From QQWI01 sp964522015 (lineage in GTDB: Bacteria; Bacillota; Clostridia; Peptostreptococcales; Acidaminobacteraceae), in NCBI GenBank assembly GCA_964522015.1, contig CAZFST010000019.1:1-64000 (forward strand): 64,000 bases of DNA, given 5' to 3'. Shown in pieces: positions 52,479-61,673 of the stretch; the stretch's first letter is position 1, and each line of letters opens with the position of its first letter. The notes under the pieces were generated by a model. The model did no database searches, was not told the DNA's origin, and saw only the letters and a program-made list of their open reading frames with translations. Both the position numbers and the translations under genes were made by a program.

Positions 52479-53407
52479 AGACGTTGACAGATGCTCTGAT
52501 TATGATTGTGGATGATAATCCTATTAATCTGAAACTACTTGCAAGCATTCTCAGTGATTTAGGATGCCATTTTCAGTTGTGCCTAAGTGCTTCAGAAGCA
52601 TTGCTAGCACTTGAGCAAGATGTCCCGGATATGGCTTTTTTGGATGTGATGATGCCTGAAACAAATGGCTATGAACTATGCCTCATATTGAGAAAACATC
52701 CTAAAATGACTGATGCTCCGATTGTGTTTTTGACAGCAAAGGTAGATAACGAGGCTATTATCAAAGGGTTTGAAGTAGGTGGCAATGACTACATTACTAA
52801 ACCCTTTAATGAAGCTGAGCTAAGAGCAAGATTGATCAATCAATTGACCATTAAATTTACTAGGGATGAATTACTTTACGAGCAACGACAAATGGCTATC
52901 ATGATGCATCAGCTTGAGGTTGCAGCCACAGTTGACCATCTGACAAATCTTTTTAACAGGCGGGCAATGATGGCCCATCTAGTCGCAGAAAACGGAAGAT
53001 GTCAACGGACTGGTGAATCCTTTGCCGTGATTATGGCGGATATCGACTTTTTCAAGCGGGTTAACGATGAATATGGTCACGCTTGCGGAGACATGGTCTT
53101 AGTAGAGATAGCCCATGTGCTTCAAGCATGCCTTAGAAGTGAAGATGTGGTCTCTAGATGGGGCGGAGAAGAGTTTTTAATCTTATTACCAGAAACCGAC
53201 TTAAAGGGCGCTGTTTATTTAGCCGAACGTATCCGAATGAGCGTTGAAGCTCTGCAAATCAATTTCCACAAAACCCTGATTTCTGTGACAATTACCCTTG
53301 GTGTAGCGGTTCATCATAAGCACCAAACCATTGATAAGACAATTACATGTGCGGATGATGCACTTTATCGAGGAAAGGCAGAGGGCCGCAACATGGTTCA
53401 TATTTGA
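52475..53407 (+). CDS. Response regulator diguanylate cyclase (REC-GGDEF, PleD/WspR-like)
   Basis: A 310-residue protein starting at GTG 52475, overlapping the kinase stop. The receiver domain (about 8-125) has MIVDDNPINL, phospho-Asp in AFLDVMMPETNGYE and Lys in YITKPFN. The GGDEF domain (about 145-305) has ADIDFFKRVNDEYGHACGDM and RWGGEEFLILLPET. The inhibitory I-site RxxD (RSED) is present five residues before the active site, so product feedback should work. Phosphorylation by the hybrid kinase would drive dimerisation and c-di-GMP synthesis. With the hemerythrin enzyme it makes a two-cyclase operon. Confidence 0.95.
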   Translation: MKTLTDALIMIVDDNPINLKLLASILSDLGCHFQLCLSASEALLALEQDVPDMAFLDVMMPETNGYELCLILRKHPKMTDAPIVFLTAKVDNEAIIKGFEVGGNDYITKPFNEAELRARLINQLTIKFTRDELLYEQRQMAIMMHQLEVAATVDHLTNLFNRRAMMAHLVAENGRCQRTGESFAVIMADIDFFKRVNDEYGHACGDMVLVEIAHVLQACLRSEDVVSRWGGEEFLILLPETDLKGAVYLAERIRMSVEALQINFHKTLISVTITLGVAVHHKHQTIDKTITCADDALYRGKAEGRNMVHI

Positions 53408-53490
53408 AAAATTCAAAAGGCCTATCCTTGACCTACCATCGCCTGTTGCGATGGTTTTTACGGTCTGCGGATAGGTCTTTTGAATTTTTC
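53406..53490 (+). terminator. Nested terminator hairpins
   Basis: An inner hairpin CCATCGC-CTGTT-GCGATGG is followed by TTTTT (53436-53460). An outer stem pairs GAAAAATTCAAAAGGCCTAT with its near-complement ending at 53490. The outer stem includes A and T runs, so it may also stop transcripts from the other strand. Confidence 0.8.
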
Positions 53491-53636
53491 GTTTATGGTT
53501 TTTTGCGGCGGCGAGAGAGGTGCGGGAGATAAAGGCTAGAGAAAGGCGGGGGAGATGCTAGAGGTGGGCTCATTTGAAAATGAGCCGAAGAGAAAGGCAG
53601 GAGAAAGGGCAGAGAGAATCGAGGGCGGGGCGTGAA
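53491..53636. other. Purine-rich intergenic stretch
   Basis: The + strand is mostly G and A (for example GAGAAAGGCGGGGGAGATG), with one small hairpin GGCTCATTTGAAAATGAGCC at 53566-53585. No ORF or RNA gene was recognised. Confidence 0.6.
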
Positions 53637-53675
53637 AAAGGAAGGTATCCTGTGGTGGACACCTTCCTTTTGTAG
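53637..53675 (-). terminator. Rho-independent terminator of the FAD reductase gene
   Basis: AAAAAGGAAGGT pairs with ACCTTCCTTTT. On the minus strand the stem is followed by T residues. Confidence 0.85.
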
Positions 53676-53688
53676 TTTAGTGTAGTGA

Positions 53689-55080
53689 TTAGATTGAGGT
53701 AACGCCTGAGCGCATCACCAGGTTTCGCAGGGGTGCACAGTACATTGCCGGCATCTTAAGCCGTTTGCCGACAATGTTCAGCGCTATGCCCCGACACTGT
53801 TTGGCATAGCGCCCCTCGACCCCAATAATACCCTTGTCGAGGGCTGTGCACAGGTTCCACGAGGTCTTCAGCGCGTAGCTAAAGCCTTCTGCTGAAGTGG
53901 GGCTTGTTGCGCCTGCGGCCTCGCCTAAAAACACCAAGCCTTCCATTGTTTCGCCTACATCTTTTATGCTTTTGTTTTTGTTTTGATCTTGCCCTTTGCT
54001 TTTCCCTTTGCCGCCCCCGTGTGTTAAGCCGTGCCAACAGAGGGCCTTTGTGCTTAAGGTCCTCTCGATGTAGGCGCTCTCTGATTTGATTGGGCCTTCC
54101 AGAGGAATCTCGAGATGACTGGAAACCTTCTGCCTTAGGCGTTCAAACAGAACCGAAACATCTTGACCCAGTGGAACAGCGGTGCCTAGAATTAGGGCAT
54201 CGTTTTTTTGGATGGTCCAGGAGTAGTAGTCGGTGATTTCGGTGTCGAATATGCCGGTGTAAAAGGGCATGTTGAAGTTGACGGAGGGTTCCCGAGTGGC
54301 ACTGATTGGGTGTTGCTTCGCAACACTTAAACGGTTTTGCTGTTCAAAACCTACCGGATACCATTTTTGGACGCTGATGTAGCGTGGGGAGGCTGGGTGT
54401 GCGGGGACTAGTTTGCGTCTAAGAAAGGAGTTTGCGCCGTCGGCACAGACCAAGAGTTTTGCGGTGATGGTTTTGGTATCTGCACTGGTTTTGTTTTCGA
54501 TATTTGATTTTTCGTTATTTGATTTTTCGTTATTTGATTTTTCGTTATTTGATTTTTCGTTTTGTTTGCTCGTTGACTGTTCTTGTTGTTGTACTTGTTG
54601 TTGTGCTTGTTGCTGTTCTTGCTGTTGCTGCTCCTGCTCTTGTGCTTGGTAGTCGGTATAGGTCACGTGCCAGAGGTCGTTGGCTTTGTAGGCGTCAGTG
54701 ATGAGGGTGCCGCAGCGGCAGTCGACGGTAGCTGGGATTAGGTTGTAGAGGTAGCGGTCAAAGCGCTCACGGTTCATATTGAAATAGTAGCGCTGGTAGT
54801 AGCGTTCGTAGTGATTGTCAAAGTCGATGGTGCGGACTTTGAAGATTTGGGGGTCTTCCAGCACGGAGACGGGGATGGTGAGGCCCAGCTTTGCAAGCAT
54901 GGCCTGGGCGTCTGGTGAGAGGAGGCCACCGCATGCCTTTTGGTGTTTGGTGTCTTCGGGCTGGTCTAAGCGGCGCTTGTCTAAAAGACAGATTTTATAT
55001 TTGGGGCCGTAGGTATGGGCCAGTAGCCGGGCTAAGTTGCTGCCTGCTGGTCCGCCGCCTGCAATGATGATATCGAACAT
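53689..55080 (-). CDS. FAD-dependent oxidoreductase, geranylgeranyl-reductase-like, with Gln-rich insertion
   Basis: A 463-residue flavoprotein. The N-terminal FAD motif is MFDIIIAGGGPAGSNLARLL. KACGGLLSPDAQAML follows, a segment seen in the geranylgeranyl reductase and related families. The second FAD motif is LLVCADGANSFLRRK and the GD-like motif is LVFLGEAAGATSPTSAEGFS. Family members reduce prenyl double bonds or hydroxylate aromatic rings. Residues about 143-195 are inserted low-complexity sequence: a Gln/Glu tract and four NEKSN units coded by 15-bp repeats. A second Lys/Gly/Gln-rich insertion lies near residue 360. Both are likely surface loops. GGGAGACTCC contains the ribosome site (AGGAGTC). 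Monocistronic. Confidence 0.82.
   Translation of the reverse strand: MFDIIIAGGGPAGSNLARLLAHTYGPKYKICLLDKRRLDQPEDTKHQKACGGLLSPDAQAMLAKLGLTIPVSVLEDPQIFKVRTIDFDNHYERYYQRYYFNMNRERFDRYLYNLIPATVDCRCGTLITDAYKANDLWHVTYTDYQAQEQEQQQQEQQQAQQQVQQQEQSTSKQNEKSNNEKSNNEKSNNEKSNIENKTSADTKTITAKLLVCADGANSFLRRKLVPAHPASPRYISVQKWYPVGFEQQNRLSVAKQHPISATREPSVNFNMPFYTGIFDTEITDYYSWTIQKNDALILGTAVPLGQDVSVLFERLRQKVSSHLEIPLEGPIKSESAYIERTLSTKALCWHGLTHGGGKGKSKGQDQNKNKSIKDVGETMEGLVFLGEAAGATSPTSAEGFSYALKTSWNLCTALDKGIIGVEGRYAKQCRGIALNIVGKRLKMPAMYCAPLRNLVMRSGVTSI
54500..54652. repeat. 15-bp and trinucleotide coding repeats in FAD reductase
   Basis: Four units of TTTTTCGTTATTTGA-type 15-mers encode NEKSN. They are next to a (TTG/CTG)-rich run that encodes the Gln tract on the minus strand. 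Confidence 0.85.
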
Positions 55081-55226
55081 GGGAGACTCCTTTTTATTTG
55101 AAGTGCATATTTTGGATTGACGTATTTTAGGTTATTCTAGATTGGCTTATTCCGAGGTCAATTTACCATAAAAACTGGCAAAGCTCAAGCTACCATGTTG
55201 TAACTTCTTCTGAATTTTGCACTATC

Positions 55227-55250
55227 ACTCAGGGGGACGTCCCCCTGAGT
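55227..55250. repeat. Dispersed palindromic element, copy D (perfect 24-bp palindrome)
   Basis: ACTCAGGGGGAC is followed immediately by its reverse complement GTCCCCCTGAGT. The half-site matches the outer half of copy B. Confidence 0.88.
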
Positions 55251-55324
55251 CATTCTTCTAAACTTGTCCCGTTGTTTTCATTTCTGAGAAAACTATGAAT
55301 TTTCTATGAATTTAGGTGCTACTA

Positions 55325-55353
55325 TTGTGTTAAGGTTTTCACATCTATATAAT
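55325..55353 (+). promoter_or_regulatory. Promoter of the giant SLH gene
   Basis: TTGTGT (55325-55330), a 17-base spacer and TATAAT (55348-55353) give a leader of about 70 bases. Confidence 0.75.
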
Positions 55354-55431
55354 GGTATTTGTGCTTGTCAATAACACGTTTATTTTTTGTGTTTGCTGTT
55401 TCAAACTAGAGAATTATATTTAGGGGGCCTT

Positions 55432-58400
55432 ATGATTAGAAAGAGTTTAGCTTGGCTGTTAGCTGTGGTGATGCTGTTTGGATTGGTGGTGCCGGGGCAG
55501 GCCTTTGCGGCTGAAGCTCAGGGTGCGCCACTGGAGACTCAGGCGGTTGCACTGGATGTTGACAATTATTCTGTTGCCATAAAGGATGCTGGGGGCAACG
55601 CAATTGGGGGTGTCCATGGGGTCTACTACAGCCAAAACACACCTTACAAGAAGTTTGTTGTATTTGTGCCAGAAAACACAACTGGTACGTTGGATCTGAA
55701 GGGCATCCGTGGTGGCAACACCGTGACTGGGCCTTTGGCAATTTCCTTAAATGGCAGTGAGTATAATGAACCAGGGGTTACATATGAAAGTTCTACAAAG
55801 ACCCTTGCTGTAGCCTCGGTTTTAGAACCGGATAGTAGCGCAAGGCATACAAGTGGTTTTATTACTGGTGGTTGTGCACTGGAAATTAGGATTTATCGGG
55901 GGACTCTGGCCACCGTTCTGGTGAACGATGTCAACGGTGTTCCTTATACGGGGGCGGTTTTAACAAACTTTTCGTTTCCAGATGGGGCGAGATTTTCTGT
56001 AGACTATGCCACTAATGGGCTTGTTCTCATGAACATGCCAACAAAAGCACCGGCTGATGCTGATCTTTACCTATCTGTCAGACCAGATTCTTGGACTCAA
56101 GGGGAGGCGCAGACCAACTCTGTTGTCGTCAATGTCAAAGGGGTTGTTAAACAGGCGGGCAAGGACTTTTTAGAGTTTGGGCAATTGCAGTTCCAAAAGC
56201 CCACGTTTGTGGGGACCCTATATGCCAAAGATGGGACCACTGCCTTTAGAAACACGGCTCTGAATGTGGAATACCGTGAACCGGGAAAAGATATTATTAG
56301 AGTGGGTTTGACGGCGTATCCTGTCACTGTTGCTGGGGCTAATGGGGCTGCAGGGGTTGAGAAAAAGATGTTTTGCGCTGCACCTTTCGGACCAGGATTC
56401 CAAGAGGACTATTATGTGGCCTGGACCGGTGTCAAAGAAGGTACCAAGTTTGAAGGCCCTGTGAATTTTCCAAATCAAGTGACGAATCCAGGGGCGGTTC
56501 AAAAGGCGGATTTTGTAGCTTTTGATGCTTTCGGGGTACAATTCGACTTAAATGGTGGTATCGATGGGACAAAGTATAAAGAAGTCCCTGTCATTTTTGT
56601 TAATGGTGTCAATGTTGGTGGGAAACTGATTGAAAGCGAGATTAAAAGTCCAACAAAAGCTGGGTTTACATTTGCCGGTTGGTATAAAAATGAGGCACTG
56701 GATGTGCCGTGGAATTTTGCCACAGATATCGTGTCTGCAAATACGATTCTTTATGCAAAGTGGCAGGACAATGCCCTCATTGGAAAGCATGTCTTTGAAG
56801 GGACCATCGCTCGTCCTGCAGGAACCACTGAAGCCTTAACTTTGTATTTGCATTCTGAGGGTCATGATGACAAGAACTATGATATAACGAGTTTTGTGAT
56901 ACCAGAAAATCAGGCAAGCATTTCGTTCAGATATGCCGTACCGGTTGCAAATCGGACATCATTTGGTTTCAGTGTCCAGACCACCTACGATGATGCCATC
57001 TTTTGGGGTGTTTATAGCGCCAATAAAGTTGGACAATTGTCTTTAAAACCAAAAGAAATGACCATGGTGCCAGCACAAGAAGGGACCACAAAGGTCGATA
57101 TCGTCATACCTGAAACAGATGTTGTTCGTTTTGAACTGACTGATCCTCTGGATTTATACAATCAACAAAAATTTCTTAGCAGTGCTCGGATTTTTGCCGC
57201 TGATGCATCAGATGATGAGATGGTGGCATCATTGAATATGGGCAGCAAACATTCACCAGATAGGAATGTTGGTTTGCGGTTGCTCCGCAGCAATCAAAAT
57301 ATCAGATATACAGTTTTGATTGACGCTGAAAAATATGACGATTCACCCTATTTCCCATATGCCTACGTCAAGCAGCTGCCTGACAAGCGTTTTGTACTGG
57401 TGAAAAACAAAGCAGATGCAACGACTTTCCCTAGTGCGCAGGCAACGGCAATGATTTCGGTGACTGCCCTAACACAAAATATTAAATCCATTTCGGGAAA
57501 TGTGAAGCTGCCTGTGGGATACCCCACAAATCACCCTGATATTAAAGTTCAGATTCAAACAGAAAATATGAACAATGATGGGTTTGCAAGCAAGACTGTT
57601 GTGATTCCAGCTGGCAGTTCGGAAGCGGCCTATAACCTGTTTGTCCCGACTAAGGGATTGACAAGCTTGAAGCTGTCTGTGAGACCGGATTCTTTGATGT
57701 GGGGTTATTATTGCGAAGCCAACGCCAGCACAAATCGAATCCTGTTTTGGGAAGATGCCACGGTTTTGAGAGTGACTGATGATGCACCACTTGTGTTAAA
57801 GCCGATTACCCTAGAGGCGTCCGAAAAGGTTTCGTTTACTGTGAATAATCCGCAAAATTTACCGGGTCATTGGCTTTCAATCTACGCACACGGTTTTGAT
57901 GCTGCTAGGCCAAGTGATGACGGGATTTTGATTGGGGATACTGGTCTCCTTATTGAAGAGATAAGCGCCAGTGGAAAAACCGGCACCTTGAATCTTGCTA
58001 TTGGTTCAAAGAATTTTATGGTGGGGCTGACGCTCTATCATGAAGGCAATGAAACCACCCAGTACCTTAAAAAGACTGGCAATGCTTATGCTATGACTTC
58101 AAATAGAGGTGAGGCAACCCTGTTTGCCAATACTGCCGAACTCAGTGGCTTTACCGTGGATATGATACCTTATGTGCCACAGGTTAAAACGATCTCAGGG
58201 ACACTTAAATTGCCTGCAAGCTATCCAGCGGTTCACCCTGATTTAAAGATTGTGGTGGAGCTCTATTCTAATGATATATTTTCTGTTGCTAAGACGGTTG
58301 TGATTCCTGCCAATCTTCGTGAAGTGGGTTATACGTTGGATCTACCCATGGAAGGGGCCAGCAATTTCAAATTATCGCTGAAACCAGAAATGATGCTATG

Positions 58401-60927
58401 GGGCTATTACAACACAGCCAAAACAGACACCAATCAATCCTTGCTTTGGGAAGATGCAACACCTGTGGCCGTCACAGATAACCAACCCTTGACTTTAAAC
58501 CCGATGACATTGGAAGCGTCGGACCAAGTGTCTTTTACAATCGCAAATCCAGAAAATCTCCAAGGGGATTGGTTAGGGATTTACGCTGATGCTTATTCTC
58601 TAGCAAATCCACCAGCACCTATCAAAGCAGTTGGTGCTATTGAAATGGGTTTTGATGAAGTCAACAGTGCCACCAAGCCATTTATTTTCAATATTGCTAA
58701 GGAGGCTCGGAACTTCTTGATGCCTGTCTATTCCTATATTGGCGATGTTGGAACATGGCAGTTTGTTAAGAAAGCTGGCACAAAATTTGAGTTGACTTCA
58801 AATAGCAACGAAGCCACCTATTTTAGTTCTGCAGCTGCCTTGGCAGGGATGCATCTGGACTTAAAAGCCTATCAAACACCAGCAGTTGCCACAACCATTG
58901 AGCTTACCGGTCCGAGCACTGTTGAAAGCAGCTTAACAGCCCATTTAAACGCTTTTTTTACCGCCGTTATTAAAGATCAAAATGGTAAGGCAATGCCAAA
59001 CATGAACGTTGTCTATAGCATCAAAATCCCAGTAACAGGGATTTACATTGATGCTGAAACAGGCCTTGCAGAGATTGAAGATATTGCTGTTGCTGGTGTG
59101 CCATTTACTGTGGTCGCAACCTATCAACTGAGATCAGGTACAATATTAAAGGTCGAAAAGACAGTGGCGGTGACAAAGCAACTGCCCAGCAATGGCAATG
59201 ATATAACTTCCTTTATGCTCAGCGACGAGACTGCTCACCTAGTCGATGTATTACGTGGATTCACTAGCGCAAAGCAGTCTTATCAGCTAGATGGGTTAAC
59301 AGCAGGACACGTGATGGAGATCCATTATTGGCCGGCCGACTATGCGACTTCTGTGATTAAATTCAATGGCACTATCCTTGGGCCCACAACCACTACAGGT
59401 CCCAATTTCAGACAACTTAAATTCACACTGAAACAAGGTGTGAATATAATGACCATCGAAGTCACTTCACAAAGCGGCCTCAAGAAAATGTATACCCTTG
59501 ATCTGATTGTTCCGATTCCAAATGACAGTGCCCCGGTCACCATCGGCACAGGGGACAATAAAGTTGTCAAAATCCCAACGGATTTCAAGGCAACGGATAC
59601 TGTGGAAATCAAGATTGATCCAGCTGTAAAAGATGCGAAAATTCAACTGGGGGCACCTATTGAAAACGCCACCTCAAAAGAAATTCAAGTGGCAGGTGCC
59701 CTAAGCTTTAAAACAGCAACAAGTGGTGCAGCAGGTGGACCATCCATCAACGTTGAAATGCCAGCAGGTATTAAAATTAGTACACCTAAAGCAAACGGCT
59801 GGGATGGCACCATCGGGCTCCCATCTATCACACAAACAGCCGGCAGCACTGCAGTAGAAGTGGGCTTGCCGGATATGGCGCTCACCTTTGACAAGCCCGT
59901 CAGAATTGTGTTACCGGGCATGGCAGGTAAGAAAGCGCAGTGGTCTAGAGGGGGTACAGTACAAGAAATCACAACAGTGCTGACAGAAGATACTGCCGCA
60001 GCCGCAGGCTTGTTATTAGTGGGTGCTGTGCAAGAAGCAAGAATTGACGTGGGTCAAGATCTTGTAATCTGGACCATGCACTTTACAGAGTTCAAAGCCT
60101 ATATGCCAGCGCCAGTGGATAACGGCGGCGGGAATCCAGGTGGAAATACCGGTGGTAGTACAGGAGGTAGCACAGGTGGAAACACTGGCGGTGCACCGGT
60201 TGGAAACCCAGCGGGAACAGGTGGTGCAGTTGTGACACCTGCAATACCGGTAACACCAGTAGTGCCAGTTGTCCCAGTGACCCCAGTGGTTGGAACCATT
60301 GTGGCCAACCCAGGTGATTTAATTGTGCCTTATGGTAGCGCTAAATTTTCAGATATTGCTTCAGTGACTTGGGCACAGGAGGCCATTAGCTATTTAACGG
60401 CTAAGGACGTAATCACCCTTAATAGTTCAAAGCAATTTAATCCAAATGGCAAATTAACACGGGCAGAATTTGCAACCATGATTGTACGCTATTTAAAATT
60501 GACAGTAGCAAATACCCCAGCAGCAGGGCCTAAATTCAAGGACATCAAAGCAACCGATTGGTTTGCCAAAGACGTTCAAGCAGCCGTAGCAGCTGGACTG
60601 ATGAAAGGAATCAATAGCAGCAACGACCGCTTTAATCCAAATGGCTTGGTCACACGCCAAGAAATAGCAGCAGTGATTGGCAGAGTATTGGTTAAAGAAG
60701 GGGTCAAACTGGATAAAAATCCAAGCCCAGACCTATTTAAAGCCATGAAAGACAACACTCTAGTAGCGACTTGGGCCCAAGACGGCGCCAAACTAGCCGT
60801 TCAAGAGGGAATCATCACCGGCCGTGACCGATTGATGAACAACCAGAAGATTAGCTTGTTTGTCCCACAGGATACAGCCACCAGAGCCGAATTTGCAGTC
60901 ATGCTGTTTAGGTTGGCAAACAGGTAG
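55432..60927 (+). CDS. Giant SLH-anchored surface protein
   Basis: About 1831 residues from ATG 55432 (TTAGGGGGCCTT upstream); the frame extends to 55387 without a ribosome site. The signal peptide is MIRKSLAWLLAVVMLFGLVV, cleaved near AFA. An InlB-type beta-grasp repeat lies at about residues 370-445 (FTFAGWYKNEALDVPWNFAT, ending YAKW). Three related modules start near 455, 683 and 918 (FEGTIARPAGT, ISGNVKLPVGYPT, ISGTLKLPASYPA). A cadherin-like beta-sandwich covers about 1258-1360. After a Gly/Asn linker and a Pro/Val hinge come three SLH repeats to the C-terminus. It is probably a major surface protein or adhesin bound to a secondary wall polymer. No terminator is evident after it. Confidence 0.92.
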   Translation: MIRKSLAWLLAVVMLFGLVVPGQAFAAEAQGAPLETQAVALDVDNYSVAIKDAGGNAIGGVHGVYYSQNTPYKKFVVFVPENTTGTLDLKGIRGGNTVTGPLAISLNGSEYNEPGVTYESSTKTLAVASVLEPDSSARHTSGFITGGCALEIRIYRGTLATVLVNDVNGVPYTGAVLTNFSFPDGARFSVDYATNGLVLMNMPTKAPADADLYLSVRPDSWTQGEAQTNSVVVNVKGVVKQAGKDFLEFGQLQFQKPTFVGTLYAKDGTTAFRNTALNVEYREPGKDIIRVGLTAYPVTVAGANGAAGVEKKMFCAAPFGPGFQEDYYVAWTGVKEGTKFEGPVNFPNQVTNPGAVQKADFVAFDAFGVQFDLNGGIDGTKYKEVPVIFVNGVNVGGKLIESEIKSPTKAGFTFAGWYKNEALDVPWNFATDIVSANTILYAKWQDNALIGKHVFEGTIARPAGTTEALTLYLHSEGHDDKNYDITSFVIPENQASISFRYAVPVANRTSFGFSVQTTYDDAIFWGVYSANKVGQLSLKPKEMTMVPAQEGTTKVDIVIPETDVVRFELTDPLDLYNQQKFLSSARIFAADASDDEMVASLNMGSKHSPDRNVGLRLLRSNQNIRYTVLIDAEKYDDSPYFPYAYVKQLPDKRFVLVKNKADATTFPSAQATAMISVTALTQNIKSISGNVKLPVGYPTNHPDIKVQIQTENMNNDGFASKTVVIPAGSSEAAYNLFVPTKGLTSLKLSVRPDSLMWGYYCEANASTNRILFWEDATVLRVTDDAPLVLKPITLEASEKVSFTVNNPQNLPGHWLSIYAHGFDAARPSDDGILIGDTGLLIEEISASGKTGTLNLAIGSKNFMVGLTLYHEGNETTQYLKKTGNAYAMTSNRGEATLFANTAELSGFTVDMIPYVPQVKTISGTLKLPASYPAVHPDLKIVVELYSNDIFSVAKTVVIPANLREVGYTLDLPMEGASNFKLSLKPEMMLWGYYNTAKTDTNQSLLWEDATPVAVTDNQPLTLNPMTLEASDQVSFTIANPENLQGDWLGIYADAYSLANPPAPIKAVGAIEMGFDEVNSATKPFIFNIAKEARNFLMPVYSYIGDVGTWQFVKKAGTKFELTSNSNEATYFSSAAALAGMHLDLKAYQTPAVATTIELTGPSTVESSLTAHLNAFFTAVIKDQNGKAMPNMNVVYSIKIPVTGIYIDAETGLAEIEDIAVAGVPFTVVATYQLRSGTILKVEKTVAVTKQLPSNGNDITSFMLSDETAHLVDVLRGFTSAKQSYQLDGLTAGHVMEIHYWPADYATSVIKFNGTILGPTTTTGPNFRQLKFTLKQGVNIMTIEVTSQSGLKKMYTLDLIVPIPNDSAPVTIGTGDNKVVKIPTDFKATDTVEIKIDPAVKDAKIQLGAPIENATSKEIQVAGALSFKTATSGAAGGPSINVEMPAGIKISTPKANGWDGTIGLPSITQTAGSTAVEVGLPDMALTFDKPVRIVLPGMAGKKAQWSRGGTVQEITTVLTEDTAAAAGLLLVGAVQEARIDVGQDLVIWTMHFTEFKAYMPAPVDNGGGNPGGNTGGSTGGSTGGNTGGAPVGNPAGTGGAVVTPAIPVTPVVPVVPVTPVVGTIVANPGDLIVPYGSAKFSDIASVTWAQEAISYLTAKDVITLNSSKQFNPNGKLTRAEFATMIVRYLKLTVANTPAAGPKFKDIKATDWFAKDVQAAVAAGLMKGINSSNDRFNPNGLVTRQEIAAVIGRVLVKEGVKLDKNPSPDLFKAMKDNTLVATWAQDGAKLAVQEGIITGRDRLMNNQKISLFVPQDTATRAEFAVMLFRLANR

Positions 60928-61022
60928 CAGATTTTAGAAAACCAATCTTAACTCTCGCTTAATTCCCCCATAACAATCAAATCTCACCCCTGTGGTATGC
61001 TTCAAAAGCGGAGGTGAAGATT

Positions 61023-61673
61023 ATGAGAATTGGTATAGATATCGATGGCACCATCACAACAGCCTATTATTGGCTGGATTACTTTAACGCACATTTAGGC
61101 ACAACCCTAAAACCAGAAGACGTGCTTCACTACGATCACCATATAGATTTCAACATAAGCCTAGAGGCATTCAAAACCTTCAGAATGGACCATCTATTAG
61201 AAATTCATAGACTGGCAATAGCAAGGCCGTCAGCCGTCAGTGTCTTGAATGGACTTGTTAAGCATGGCAACGAAACCTTCCTGATCACAGCAAGAGAAAA
61301 ATCCCTGACCCTATTGACAAATTCATGGCTAAAAGATAATCAAATTTCACACACAAAACTTTATCATTTAGGCACCACAGATAAAGTAGCCCTGGCAAAA
61401 TCCAAGTGCATAGAGCTTTTCTTGGAAGACCGCTACGAAACAGCCCTGGCCATGGCAAATGCAGGCATCCCCACAATCCTCTTCAGCACGTCCTACAACA
61501 AGGCCCCTGAACATCCCTTAATTGTCCGAATTGATGACTGGTTAGAGGCACAGGCCCTGATTTACAAATTAACACTGGAAGAACTGGGGCTATCAAAATC
61601 AAACATAAGCGAAATAGGTTTATCTTTCCCAATTGAAAATTTCAGCAGTGACCATCAAGTCAATGGTTATTAG
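61023..61673 (+). CDS. HAD-superfamily phosphatase, 5'-nucleotidase-like
   Basis: About 216 residues from ATG 61023, with GGAGGTG six bases upstream; GTG 61014 is the alternative and lies inside that ribosome site. HAD motif I is GIDIDGTITTAYYW (nucleophile and acid Asp). Motif II is LITAREKS. Motif IV includes ELFLEDRYETALAMANAGIP. The layout resembles the C-type deoxy-pyrimidine 5'-nucleotidase/YqfW group of small HAD enzymes. The substrate cannot be fixed. It is followed by two hairpins. Confidence 0.85.
   Translation: MRIGIDIDGTITTAYYWLDYFNAHLGTTLKPEDVLHYDHHIDFNISLEAFKTFRMDHLLEIHRLAIARPSAVSVLNGLVKHGNETFLITAREKSLTLLTNSWLKDNQISHTKLYHLGTTDKVALAKSKCIELFLEDRYETALAMANAGIPTILFSTSYNKAPEHPLIVRIDDWLEAQALIYKLTLEELGLSKSNISEIGLSFPIENFSSDHQVNGY

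Larger units (their letters stand above)
55081..55431. other. Intergenic region with palindrome and S-layer gene promoter
   Basis: Contains dispersed element copy D (55227-55250) and a clear promoter at 55325-55353. A second open frame start (55387) lacks a ribosome site. Nothing else recognised. Confidence 0.7.
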
